Shown: positions 35,961 to 44,439 of the stretch, in pieces | How the letters are laid out: every line of letters starts with the position of its first letter | How positions within the stretch are numbered: the stretch's first letter is position 1 | DNA from: Enterobacter sp. kpr-6 | GTDB lineage: Bacteria > Pseudomonadota > Gammaproteobacteria > Enterobacterales > Enterobacteriaceae | NCBI RefSeq assembly: GCF_900116015.1 | Contig: NZ_FOYH01000003.1 | Location: 186,001 to 250,000, forward strand | DNA: 64,000 nt | Reading direction: 5' to 3' | The notes under the pieces: generated by a model | Seen by the model: only the letters and a program-made list of their open reading frames with translations | Database searches by the model: none | Told to the model about the DNA's origin: nothing | Program-made: the position numbers and the translations under genes

Positions 35961-36671
35961 TCAGTAATAGTCGATCGTATTTTTGATAGTAAATTTACGC
36001 TCGACGGCAGGTGTGACGCTTTTATCAACGATCAGCAGATCGCAACTCACCGGGTTGTCATGCTTATCGTAATCGCAGGTTTGTTTAACGTTGCCGAGCG
36101 GTTTTTCATTCAACTGGCTGATGGCCGTATAGTCGAGTTTTTTACGCTCATCCGCTGAGGGCTTCGCCTCTACCGACAAATGCATCGCTTTGCTGGTAGA
36201 GGATTTTCCCAGCGGATAACCCTGCGCATCATAGCGATAGTTCACCTCCAGATCCTTACCGCGCGCCGCCACCACAAAGCCTTTGTCATCCGTTTCCCAT
36301 TTCACGCCCGCCGACGGGAACTCTGCAAGCTGACATTTGCCCTGCAAAAGCAGCCGCTTCTCACGGGTTTGCGCATCGAGATAGAAATTTGCATCCAGCA
36401 CCAGCGCAAGGCCGGTATTGTTTTCGATATCGTGCAGCTCCAGCGAATCAAAACACCCTTCTTCCGACAGCGTCGCGGCAACCCGTTTTGCCACCTCACC
36501 TTTGTCATTGAGCAGCGTCTGACTGAAATCTTTCACCGGACCGCGCAGCGGATCGAAGTCAAACTCATTAGAAAAGCTCGCCATTTCCGGGGTAAAGGCC
36601 ACCGGCTCTTTTCCGTCATCACAGCCAGCCAGCGTCGCCGCCAGCGCGGTCAGGAGTAACCATTTTTTCAC
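35961..36671 (-). CDS. ynfC: YnfC lipoprotein (UPF0257)
   Basis: A 236-residue lipoprotein: residues 1-16 are the signal peptide and the lipobox TLAGC places the acylated Cys at 17, followed by Asp-Asp, which could favour inner-membrane retention. The rest matches E. coli YnfC. The function is unknown. It ends six bases from ynfB because speG is missing. Its 5' side faces the urea island, which separates it from ynfD, its neighbour in E. coli. Confidence 0.93.
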   Translation of the reverse strand: MKKWLLLTALAATLAGCDDGKEPVAFTPEMASFSNEFDFDPLRGPVKDFSQTLLNDKGEVAKRVAATLSEEGCFDSLELHDIENNTGLALVLDANFYLDAQTREKRLLLQGKCQLAEFPSAGVKWETDDKGFVVAARGKDLEVNYRYDAQGYPLGKSSTSKAMHLSVEAKPSADERKKLDYTAISQLNEKPLGNVKQTCDYDKHDNPVSCDLLIVDKSVTPAVERKFTIKNTIDYY

Positions 36672-36876
36672 TCAATTCACCAAAGACTAAGGATTCACTG
36701 CTTTTATAGTAGCAAACTCAGTCAGTTACCGTACACATAACAAAATGTGAGCACCGCAGGCTGACTCATAGAAAAGCCTTATATCTAACGCACTGTTTTT
36801 GTTCAACATTGTGCATTACCGGTGCAGGCTCAACCGCACATTCCCCGCCAGCCCCGTTAAACCGTCGCTTTTGCAT

Positions 36877-36893
36877 TTGGCACGGCTTTTGCT
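36877..36893 (+). promoter_or_regulatory. sigma-54 promoter of the urea operon
   Basis: TTGGCACGGCTTTTGCT matches the RpoN consensus YTGGCACG-N4-TTGCW at every defined position. The GG (36879-36880) and GC (36891-36892) are ten bases apart, as required. The first gene starts 40 bp downstream. A possible but imperfect NtrC half-site pair (TGCA-N7-TGCA, 36812-36826) lies upstream. Confidence 0.88.
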
Positions 36894-36932
36894 CCATGCA
36901 TTCCATCTTGTATACCAGTTGGGATGGCAAAA

Positions 36933-38735
36933 ATGACAATCATGACAGGCCAGACGCTCAGCGCGTGGCAGCAGCAGATCCAGCAGCATATCGATAACAT
37001 TCCCGCTTTTCTGATCGCGCATCTGGCGGCGCTGCCGGAAGAGGACAACGCCTGGATCGCGCGTGCCACGCCGGTTGAGATCCACCGGCAGTTTGCTGAA
37101 CTGTTACCGCGCTATCAGCAGGACCCCGCCGCGCTGCCGTTGTTCGGTATCCCGTTTGCGGTGAAGGACAATATTGATGTCGCGGGCTTCCCGACCACCG
37201 CCGCCTGCCCGGATTTTTCCTTTAACGCCCAAACCGACGCCACCATCGTCGCCCGCCTGAAAGCCGCCGGCGCGATTGTGATTGGCAAAACCAACCTCGA
37301 TCAGTTCGCCACCGGACTGGTCGGCACCCGCTCGCCTTATGGCGCAGTGGTGAACACTTTTAACAGTGATTACGTCAGCGGCGGCTCCAGTTCCGGCTCG
37401 GCCTCGGTGGTGGCGCGCGGGCTGGTGCCTTTTTCGCTCGGCACCGACACCGCCGGGTCCGGTCGCGTTCCCGCGGGCTTTAATAACATCGTCGGCCTGA
37501 AGCCCACCAAAGGCTGGTTCTCCGCGCACGGCGTGGTGCCCGCCTGCCGCCTCAACGATACCGTGTCGGTGTTTGCGTTAACGGTGGAAGACGCCTGGCT
37601 TGTCGCCACCCTCTGTGGCGGGTATGACGCCGCCGACGCTTACTCACGTCACAACCCGGCCACCGCCCCCGCTGCACTCCCTGCCGAACCGCTGTTTGCC
37701 GTGCCCGATCGCTGCGAATTTTTTGGCGATGACACCGCACAGGCAGCCTGGGAAAAGGCCCTCAATGCCCTGCGCGCCTGCGGCGTTCGCCTTCAGCCCA
37801 TTGATTTCACCCCGTTTCGCCAGCTTGCGGAGCAACTCTACCAGGGACCGTGGGTGGCAGAACGCACCGCAGCCGTGGGCGGGATGCTCAGCCATCCTGA
37901 AAAAATGGACCCGACTGTCTGGCAGATTGTCTCCGGCGGCGAAAAGTTTAGCGCCGTTGACGCCTACAACGCGGAGTACCTGCGCGCGGAACACGCCCGC
38001 CGCATTCAGACTGCGCTTGCGGGCGTGGATGCGCTGGTGGTGCCGACCTCGCCCACCATTCACACCCTTGATGAAATGCGCGAGGAGCCGATCCGCTACA
38101 ACTCGCAGTTCGGCACCTACACCAACTTTACCAACCTCGCCGATCTGAGCGCGCTGGCGCTGCCCGCCCCGTTTCGTGCCGACGGTTTACCCGCCGGGAT
38201 CACCCTGCTTGCTCCCGCCTGGCATGACCGGGCGCTGGCGACCTTCGGCCTGGGCTGGCAACAACAGCAGGCACAGCCGCCCGGCGCACCCGGTTTCCCG
38301 CTGCCTGAAGAACCTGCCGCGCTGCCGGTCTCTTTTGAGCACGTGCGGGTGGCGGTGGTCGGGGCGCACCTTCGCGGGATGCCGCTCAACCATCAGTTAA
38401 TCACCCGTCAGGCTGTGTTTGTGGAAGCCACCACCACCGCGCCGGTCTATCGCCTGTACGCGCTGGCAAACACCCAGCCCGCCAAACCGGGGCTGGCACG
38501 CGCCAGCGAGGGCCGCGCCATTCAGGTGGAACTGTGGGATATCCCACTGGCCCGCTTTGGTGAATTTGTCGCAGAGATCCCGCCGCCGCTTGGCATCGGG
38601 TCGCTGGAACTGGCAGATGGCCGCCGGGTGAAAGGCTTTATTTGCGAGGGTTTCGCCCTTGCTGACGCGCAGGACATTACCGATTTCGGCGGCTGGCGCA
38701 ACTGGCTCGCCCGCAAGGAGAACAGCCATGTTTAA
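36933..38735 (+). CDS. atzF: allophanate hydrolase
   Basis: A 600-residue enzyme hydrolysing allophanate to ammonia and CO2, the second step of ATP-dependent urea breakdown. The N-terminal amidase-signature domain (about residues 1-445) has the Lys of VKDNIDVAGFPTT, the cis-Ser of GGSSSGSASVV and the nucleophile Ser of TDTAGSGRVPAG. The C-terminal domain (about 465-600) is the family's second, decarboxylation-related domain. GGGA eight bases upstream favours ATG 36933 over 36924. Its last eight bases overlap the urea carboxylase start, and the sigma-54 promoter implies nitrogen control. Confidence 0.93.
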   Translation: MTIMTGQTLSAWQQQIQQHIDNIPAFLIAHLAALPEEDNAWIARATPVEIHRQFAELLPRYQQDPAALPLFGIPFAVKDNIDVAGFPTTAACPDFSFNAQTDATIVARLKAAGAIVIGKTNLDQFATGLVGTRSPYGAVVNTFNSDYVSGGSSSGSASVVARGLVPFSLGTDTAGSGRVPAGFNNIVGLKPTKGWFSAHGVVPACRLNDTVSVFALTVEDAWLVATLCGGYDAADAYSRHNPATAPAALPAEPLFAVPDRCEFFGDDTAQAAWEKALNALRACGVRLQPIDFTPFRQLAEQLYQGPWVAERTAAVGGMLSHPEKMDPTVWQIVSGGEKFSAVDAYNAEYLRAEHARRIQTALAGVDALVVPTSPTIHTLDEMREEPIRYNSQFGTYTNFTNLADLSALALPAPFRADGLPAGITLLAPAWHDRALATFGLGWQQQQAQPPGAPGFPLPEEPAALPVSFEHVRVAVVGAHLRGMPLNHQLITRQAVFVEATTTAPVYRLYALANTQPAKPGLARASEGRAIQVELWDIPLARFGEFVAEIPPPLGIGSLELADGRRVKGFICEGFALADAQDITDFGGWRNWLARKENSHV

Positions 38736-41700
38736 CACCGTTTTGATCGCCAACCGCGGGGAAATTGCCTGCCGCGCCATTCGCACCTTAAAACGCCTCG
38801 GCATCACCAGCGTCGCGGTCTATTCCGATGCGGATAAAAATGCCGAACATGTCAAAGCGGCGGATATCACCCTGCCGCTCGGCGGCGAGAAAGCCAGCGA
38901 CAGCTATCTGCGCATCGACGCCATTCTGGATGCGGCACGGCAAAGCGGTGCCCAGGCGATCTGGCCGGGTTACGGATTCCTTTCTGAAAGCCTGACCTTC
39001 GCCGCCGCCTGCGAAGAGGCCGGGATTGTCTTTGTCGGCCCGACCGCACAGCAGATTGGTGAATTTGGCCTGAAACACCGGGCGCGCGAACTGGCGGCGG
39101 CGGCTGGCGTACCGATGACGCCCGGCACCGGCCTGCTTGACTCGCTGGACGACGCCCTGCGCGCGGCGGACGACATCGGTTATCCGGTGATGTTAAAAAG
39201 CACCGCGGGCGGCGGTGGCATCGGCCTCACGCGCTGCGGCGATCGCGAGGCGTTAAGCCAGGCGTGGGAGAGCGTACGCCGCCTCGGGGAGCAGTTTTTC
39301 AGCGACGCGGGTGTGTTTATCGAACGCTGCGTGGATCGCGCCCGCCATATCGAAGTGCAGATTTTTGGCGACGGCAACGGCAACGTGGTGGCGCTCGGCG
39401 AGCGCGACTGCTCTTTACAACGTCGCAATCAGAAAGTGGTGGAAGAAACGCCCGCGCCGGGTATCTCTGAGGCCAACCGCCAGGCGCTGCTCGCCTCTGC
39501 CGAAGCGCTCGGCAAGCTGGTGAACTACCGCAGCGCGGGCACCGTGGAGTACATCTACGACACCGCCCTCGACGCCTTCTATTTTCTTGAAGTGAATACC
39601 CGTTTACAGGTGGAGCACCCGGTCACCGAGTGCGTCACCGGGCTGGATCTGGTGGAGTGTATGCTGCGCGTGGCCGCAGGCGACGCGATCGACTGGGCGC
39701 AACTGCGCAACGCGCCGCAGGGCGCAGCGATGGAAGTGCGCCTGTACGCGGAAAACCCGCTAAAAAACTTCCAGCCGAGTCCCGGTGTGCTGACCAGCGT
39801 GGTCTTCCCGGAGAACGTGCGGGTGGACAGCGGCGTCACCACCGGCAGCGAGGTATCGGCGTTTTACGATCCAATGATCGCCAAACTTATCGTCCACGCC
39901 CCCACCCGCGACGAAGCACTGGTGAAACTGCGCGAAGCGCTCAACGCCACGCAATTGCACGGCATCGCCACCAATCTGGATTATCTGCGTCAGATCTGCG
40001 CCAGCACAGAATTCCGCACGGGCAACGCCTGGACGCGAATGCTGGACAGTTTCACGCCTGCCACCCGCGCCATTGAGGTGCTGCAACCCGGCACCTGGAG
40101 CAGCGTGCAGGATTATCCGGGTCGCCTCGGCTACTGGGATATCGGCGTGCCGCCTTCCGGCCCGATGGACGATTTTGCCTTCCGGCTGGCGAACCGTATC
40201 GCGGGTAACCACCCGGATGCCGCCGCGCTGGAGTTCACCCTGCAAGGGCCGACGTTGCAGTTTCACTACGATACGCTGATCGCCCTCACCGGAGCCGACT
40301 GCCAGCCAGAGCTTGACGGTGAACCAGTGGCCTACTGGCAGCCGGTGGCCATCCGCGCCGGGCAGATCCTGACGCTCGGGCGCACCGTGGCAGGCTGCCG
40401 CACCTATCTGGCGGTACGCAACGGCATCGACGTGCCGCAGTATCTTGGCAGCCGTTCCACCTTCGCCCTCGGGCAGTTTGGCGGTCACGCCGGACGCACC
40501 TTAAAAGTCGCCGATCTGCTGCCGATCTCGCAGCCGGAACTGGCGGCCTGCACCACCCCCGCGCCCGTGAGCGAACCGCAGGCGCTCGCCGCTGAACTGA
40601 TCCCTGATTACCCGCAGCAGTGGCGTATCGGCGTGCTGTACGGACCGCACGGCGCGCCGGACTTTTTCACCCCGGAATCAATTGACGAGTTCTTCGAAAG
40701 CGACTGGCAGGTGCATTACAACTCCAACCGCCTCGGCGTGCGTCTGACCGGGCCGAAGCCGGGCTGGACCCGCCCGGACGGTGGCGAAGCGGGCCTGCAC
40801 CCGTCAAACGTTCACGACTGCGAATACGCCATTGGTGCGGTCAACTTTACCGGCGACTTCCCGGTGATCCTCACCCGCGACGGCCCAAGCCTCGGCGGGT
40901 TTGTCTGCCCGGTGACCATTGCCAAAGCCGAATTATGGAAAGTGGGCCAGGTCAAACCGGGCGACAGCCTGCGCTTTTACCCCATCAGCGTGGACGAAGC
41001 CGTGGCGCTGGAAACCGTGCAGAACCAGATTGTGGAGACGCTGCAACCCGTCGCGCCGCCTGCATTTGCTGCGCCGTCCCTTGAGGCCGTCGACGGTGTC
41101 TCCGCCGCAGTGCTGGTTTCGCGTCCGGCCAGCGCCACCGCGCCTGCGCTCTGTTACCGCCAGGCGGGTGACAATTACATTCTGATTGAGTACGGCGACA
41201 ACGTGCTGGATCTGGCGCTGCGTCTGCGCGTCAGTCTGATGATGGAGCGCCTGCGCAGCCTCGCCCATCCGGGGATCAAAGAGCTTTCTCCCGGCGTGCG
41301 CTCGCTGCAAATCCGCTACGACAGCCAGGCCCTGAGCCAGTCGGCGCTGGTGGCGATCCTGCTGGATCTCGAAGGCCTGCCGGGGGATGTCAGCCAGATG
41401 AAAGTGCCGTCGCGCATTGTCTGGCTGCCGATGGCCTTTGAAGACAGCGCCACGCTCGGCGCGGTCAGCCGTTACCAGGACACGGTGCGCGCCACTGCAC
41501 CGTGGTTGCCGAACAACGTCGATTTCATTCAGCGCATTAATGGTCTGCCAACCCGGGAAACGGTGCGCGACACGATTTTTGACGCCAGCTATTTGATCCT
41601 CGGCCTCGGCGACGTTTACCTTGGCGCGCCCTGTGCGGTGCCGATCGATCCGCGCCACCGCCTGCTCAGTTCAAAATACAGTCCGGCGCGCACCTACACC

Positions 41701-42342
41701 GCCGAAGGCACCGTCGGTATTGGCGGCATGTATATGTGCATCTACGGCATGGACTCACCGGGCGGCTATCAACTGGTCGGGCGCACGCTACCCATCTGGA
41801 ACAAATTCCTTAAAAACAGCCAGTTTGAGCAGGATGAACCCTGGCTGCTGCGCTTCTTCGATCAGGTGCGTTTCTACCCGGTCAGCGAAGAGGAACTGGA
41901 TCGGCTGCGCGACGATTTCCGTGAAGGCCGGGCGGCGATCCGCATCGAAGAGACATTCTTTGATTACGCCGCGCATCTGGGTTTTCTGGAAAACAACGCG
42001 GCAGATATCGCCGACTTCCGCACCCGCCAGGCCCGCGCCTTTGCCACCGAAGTGGAGCTGTGGCAGCGCGATGAACAGCCGGAAGCGGTGGAAATCATCG
42101 AGCAAGAGGTCTCCATTCCCGATGAGGGACTGCTGGCGGTCAACGCCGACATGAACGGCAACATCTGGAAAGTACTGGTCGCACCGGGCGATGAAGTCAC
42201 CGCCGGGCAGCCGCTGGTGATCGTCGAGGCGATGAAAATGGAATTGTCGATCCACGCCCCGCAAGGCGGTCGCGTGAAACGCATCGGCTGCACGCCGGGC
42301 CGCCCCGTCAGTCCGGGCGATGCCCTGCTGTGGCTGGAGTGA
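38728..42342 (+). CDS. uca: urea carboxylase
   Basis: A 1204-residue biotin enzyme carboxylating urea to allophanate with ATP and bicarbonate. In order: biotin carboxylase (residues 1-450; MFNTVLIANRGEIACRAIR, ATP-grasp loop STAGGGGIGL), then the carboxyltransferase region made of AHS1/AHS2 (KipI/KipA-like) domains (about 470-1090), and a C-terminal biotinyl domain with VEAMKMEL, where Lys 1170 is the biotin site. The ATG at 38728 follows AAGGAG and overlaps the hydrolase stop. Some homologues are guanidine carboxylases; the adjoining Urt transporter and the absence of carboxyguanidine deiminase genes favour urea. Confidence 0.93.
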   Translation: MFNTVLIANRGEIACRAIRTLKRLGITSVAVYSDADKNAEHVKAADITLPLGGEKASDSYLRIDAILDAARQSGAQAIWPGYGFLSESLTFAAACEEAGIVFVGPTAQQIGEFGLKHRARELAAAAGVPMTPGTGLLDSLDDALRAADDIGYPVMLKSTAGGGGIGLTRCGDREALSQAWESVRRLGEQFFSDAGVFIERCVDRARHIEVQIFGDGNGNVVALGERDCSLQRRNQKVVEETPAPGISEANRQALLASAEALGKLVNYRSAGTVEYIYDTALDAFYFLEVNTRLQVEHPVTECVTGLDLVECMLRVAAGDAIDWAQLRNAPQGAAMEVRLYAENPLKNFQPSPGVLTSVVFPENVRVDSGVTTGSEVSAFYDPMIAKLIVHAPTRDEALVKLREALNATQLHGIATNLDYLRQICASTEFRTGNAWTRMLDSFTPATRAIEVLQPGTWSSVQDYPGRLGYWDIGVPPSGPMDDFAFRLANRIAGNHPDAAALEFTLQGPTLQFHYDTLIALTGADCQPELDGEPVAYWQPVAIRAGQILTLGRTVAGCRTYLAVRNGIDVPQYLGSRSTFALGQFGGHAGRTLKVADLLPISQPELAACTTPAPVSEPQALAAELIPDYPQQWRIGVLYGPHGAPDFFTPESIDEFFESDWQVHYNSNRLGVRLTGPKPGWTRPDGGEAGLHPSNVHDCEYAIGAVNFTGDFPVILTRDGPSLGGFVCPVTIAKAELWKVGQVKPGDSLRFYPISVDEAVALETVQNQIVETLQPVAPPAFAAPSLEAVDGVSAAVLVSRPASATAPALCYRQAGDNYILIEYGDNVLDLALRLRVSLMMERLRSLAHPGIKELSPGVRSLQIRYDSQALSQSALVAILLDLEGLPGDVSQMKVPSRIVWLPMAFEDSATLGAVSRYQDTVRATAPWLPNNVDFIQRINGLPTRETVRDTIFDASYLILGLGDVYLGAPCAVPIDPRHRLLSSKYSPARTYTAEGTVGIGGMYMCIYGMDSPGGYQLVGRTLPIWNKFLKNSQFEQDEPWLLRFFDQVRFYPVSEEELDRLRDDFREGRAAIRIEETFFDYAAHLGFLENNAADIADFRTRQARAFATEVELWQRDEQPEAVEIIEQEVSIPDEGLLAVNADMNGNIWKVLVAPGDEVTAGQPLVIVEAMKMELSIHAPQGGRVKRIGCTPGRPVSPGDALLWLE

Positions 42343-42346
42343 TCGC

Positions 42347-43042
42347 GTGGTGATGCCTGCCGGAAAGCGGCCTGAAGGGTTAGCCGAGCGCATTTACCGG
42401 GCGGTGAAAAACGATATTTTCACCTTCCGGCTGATGCCGGGCGACCGGTTCAGCGAGTCCGAAGTGGCGGAACGGATGTCTGCCAGCCGCACGCCGGTGC
42501 GTCAGGCGCTGCACTGGCTGGCGCACGAGGGCTATGTCGAGGTGTGGTCGCGCAGCGGCTGGCAGGTCAGGCCGTTTGACTTCAACTACTTCGAGGAGCT
42601 TTACGACTTCCGCATTGTGCTGGAGCGCGAGGCGGTAAAACGGCTGTGCACAATGCCGCCCGCCGCCTGTGCTGCGCATCTCGCCGCGCTTGTCGCCTTC
42701 TGGATCGACGCCCCGCGCCTCGACGATGGCATGGCGGTATCGCGGGAAGATGAAGGGTTTCACTCTCAACTGGTCGCGGCGGCGGGCAACAGCGAAATGG
42801 CGCGGGTGCACGTCGAACTGACCGAGAAAATGCGCATTATCCGCCACCTCGATTTTACCCGCGAGGATCGGGTGGCGGCGACTTATGACGAACACGCCCG
42901 CATTTTGCAGGCGATTTTAGAACAGCAAACAGAGGAGGCGCAGCGCATCCTGACCGGACACATTTCACGCAGTAAAGCAGTGGTCAGAAAAATCACGTTA
43001 CACCGGCTTCAGCAGTCACGGTTACCACCGGGTTCATCGTAG
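42347..43042 (+). CDS. GntR-family regulator of the urea cluster
   Basis: A FadR-subfamily GntR regulator of about 230 residues. The winged helix covers roughly residues 10-75 (FSESEVAERMSASRTPVRQALHWLAHEGYVEV) and a helical FCD domain follows. Start choice is open: GGAG lies seven bases before a GTG at 42347, while an ATG is at 42353. It starts four bases after the carboxylase stop and sits between the catabolic and transport genes, so it probably responds to urea or allophanate and tunes the operon. No operator was identified. Confidence 0.85.
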   Translation: MVMPAGKRPEGLAERIYRAVKNDIFTFRLMPGDRFSESEVAERMSASRTPVRQALHWLAHEGYVEVWSRSGWQVRPFDFNYFEELYDFRIVLEREAVKRLCTMPPAACAAHLAALVAFWIDAPRLDDGMAVSREDEGFHSQLVAAAGNSEMARVHVELTEKMRIIRHLDFTREDRVAATYDEHARILQAILEQQTEEAQRILTGHISRSKAVVRKITLHRLQQSRLPPGSS

Positions 43043-43107
43043 TCACACTCGCCGCCCGCGCGGTGGCGTCTGAACGCTCAAATTTAAAAAATACAGAAGG
43101 GTTGATG

Positions 43108-44379
43108 ATGAAAAGACGTTCTTTACTTAAGGTTTTTGCGCTTTCCGCGACGATGCTCAGCATGGGGATTTCTTTCGGCGCTTACGCGGCTGACACCATT
43201 AAAGTCGGCATTATGCACTCGCTCTCCGGCACCATGGCGATCTCTGAAACGCCGCTGAAAAACGTGGCGCTGATGACCATCGATGAGATCAACGCCAAAG
43301 GCGGCGTGCTGGGTAAAAAGCTGGAGCCGGTGGTAGTCGATCCGGCGTCCAACTGGCCGCTGTTTGCGGAAAAAGCCCGCCAGCTGTTAACCCAGGATAA
43401 AGTTGCTGCCGTGTTCGGTTGCTGGACGTCGGTGTCGCGCAAATCGGTCCTGCCGGTGTTTGAAGAACTGAACGGCCTGCTGTTCTACCCGGTGCAGTAT
43501 GAAGGCGAAGAGATGTCGCCGAACGTCTTTTACACCGGTGCGGCACCGAACCAGCAGGCGATCCCGGCAGTGGAATACCTGATGAGCGAAGACGGCGGCA
43601 GCGCCAAACGCTTCTTCCTGCTCGGTACCGACTACGTCTACCCGCGCACCACCAACAAGATCCTTCGCGCCTTCCTGCACAGCAAAGGCGTGGCGGATAA
43701 AGACATCGAAGAGGTTTACACCCCGTTCGGTCACAGCGATTACCAGACCATCGTTGCCAACATCAAGAAATTCTCGGCGGGCGGCAAAACGGCGGTGGTC
43801 TCGACCATCAACGGCGACTCCAACGTGCCGTTCTATAAAGAGCTGGCGAACCAGAGCATTAAAGCCACCGATGTGCCGGTGGTGGCCTTCTCCGTGGGTG
43901 AAGAGGAACTGCGCGGCATCGACACCAAACCGCTGGTCGGCCATCTCGCGGCGTGGAACTACTTTGAGTCGGTGGATAACCCGGTCAACGCCAAATTCGT
44001 CGCTGATTACAAAGCCTGGGCCAAAGCGCACAACCTGCCGAACGCCGATACCGTGGTGACCAACGATCCGATGGAAGCCACGTACGTCGGCCTGCACATG
44101 TGGGCGCAGGCGGTGGAAAAAGCGGGCACCACCGATGTGGAAAAAGTGCGCGCGGCGATGGCCGGGCAGACCTTTAAGGCCCCGGACGGCTTTACGCTCA
44201 CCATGGATAACACCAACCACCATCTGCACAAACCGGTGATGATTGGCGAGATCGAAGATAACGGCCAGTTCAACGTGGTCTGGCAGACCGAACAGCCGGT
44301 TCGCGCTCAGCCGTGGAGTCCGTTTATTGCGGGCAATGACAAAAAGCCGGATACCCCGGTGAAATCGTCAGGTCAGTAA
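43108..44379 (+). CDS. urtA: urea ABC transporter substrate-binding protein UrtA
   Basis: A 423-residue periplasmic binding protein of the type I (leucine/amide) class. The signal peptide spans about residues 1-27 (cleavage after GAYA), and the mature protein begins ADTIKVGIMHSLSGTMAISETPLKN, the typical UrtA N-terminus; GCWTSVSRKSVLPVFEELNGLLFYPVQYEGEE is also diagnostic. It delivers urea to UrtBC. AAGG seven bases upstream favours ATG 43108 over 43105. A gap of about 65 bp follows the GntR gene. Confidence 0.93.
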   Translation: MKRRSLLKVFALSATMLSMGISFGAYAADTIKVGIMHSLSGTMAISETPLKNVALMTIDEINAKGGVLGKKLEPVVVDPASNWPLFAEKARQLLTQDKVAAVFGCWTSVSRKSVLPVFEELNGLLFYPVQYEGEEMSPNVFYTGAAPNQQAIPAVEYLMSEDGGSAKRFFLLGTDYVYPRTTNKILRAFLHSKGVADKDIEEVYTPFGHSDYQTIVANIKKFSAGGKTAVVSTINGDSNVPFYKELANQSIKATDVPVVAFSVGEEELRGIDTKPLVGHLAAWNYFESVDNPVNAKFVADYKAWAKAHNLPNADTVVTNDPMEATYVGLHMWAQAVEKAGTTDVEKVRAAMAGQTFKAPDGFTLTMDNTNHHLHKPVMIGEIEDNGQFNVVWQTEQPVRAQPWSPFIAGNDKKPDTPVKSSGQ

Positions 44380-44439
44380 TCCTCACGCCCGGCGGCGCGT
44401 CTGCCGGGCACGTTTTTGACTCCGACCCAACGAGCGACG

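Noticed and set aside
36812-36826. NtrC-binding site upstream of the urea operon
   Set aside because: The TGCA half-sites are seven bases apart instead of nine, and the site is closer to the promoter than usual; kept only as a remark under the sigma-54 promoter.
40933-41658. A 241-codon minus-strand frame opposite urea carboxylase
   Set aside because: Antisense to the conserved carboxyltransferase region, with codon usage and composition of a reverse-strand shadow.
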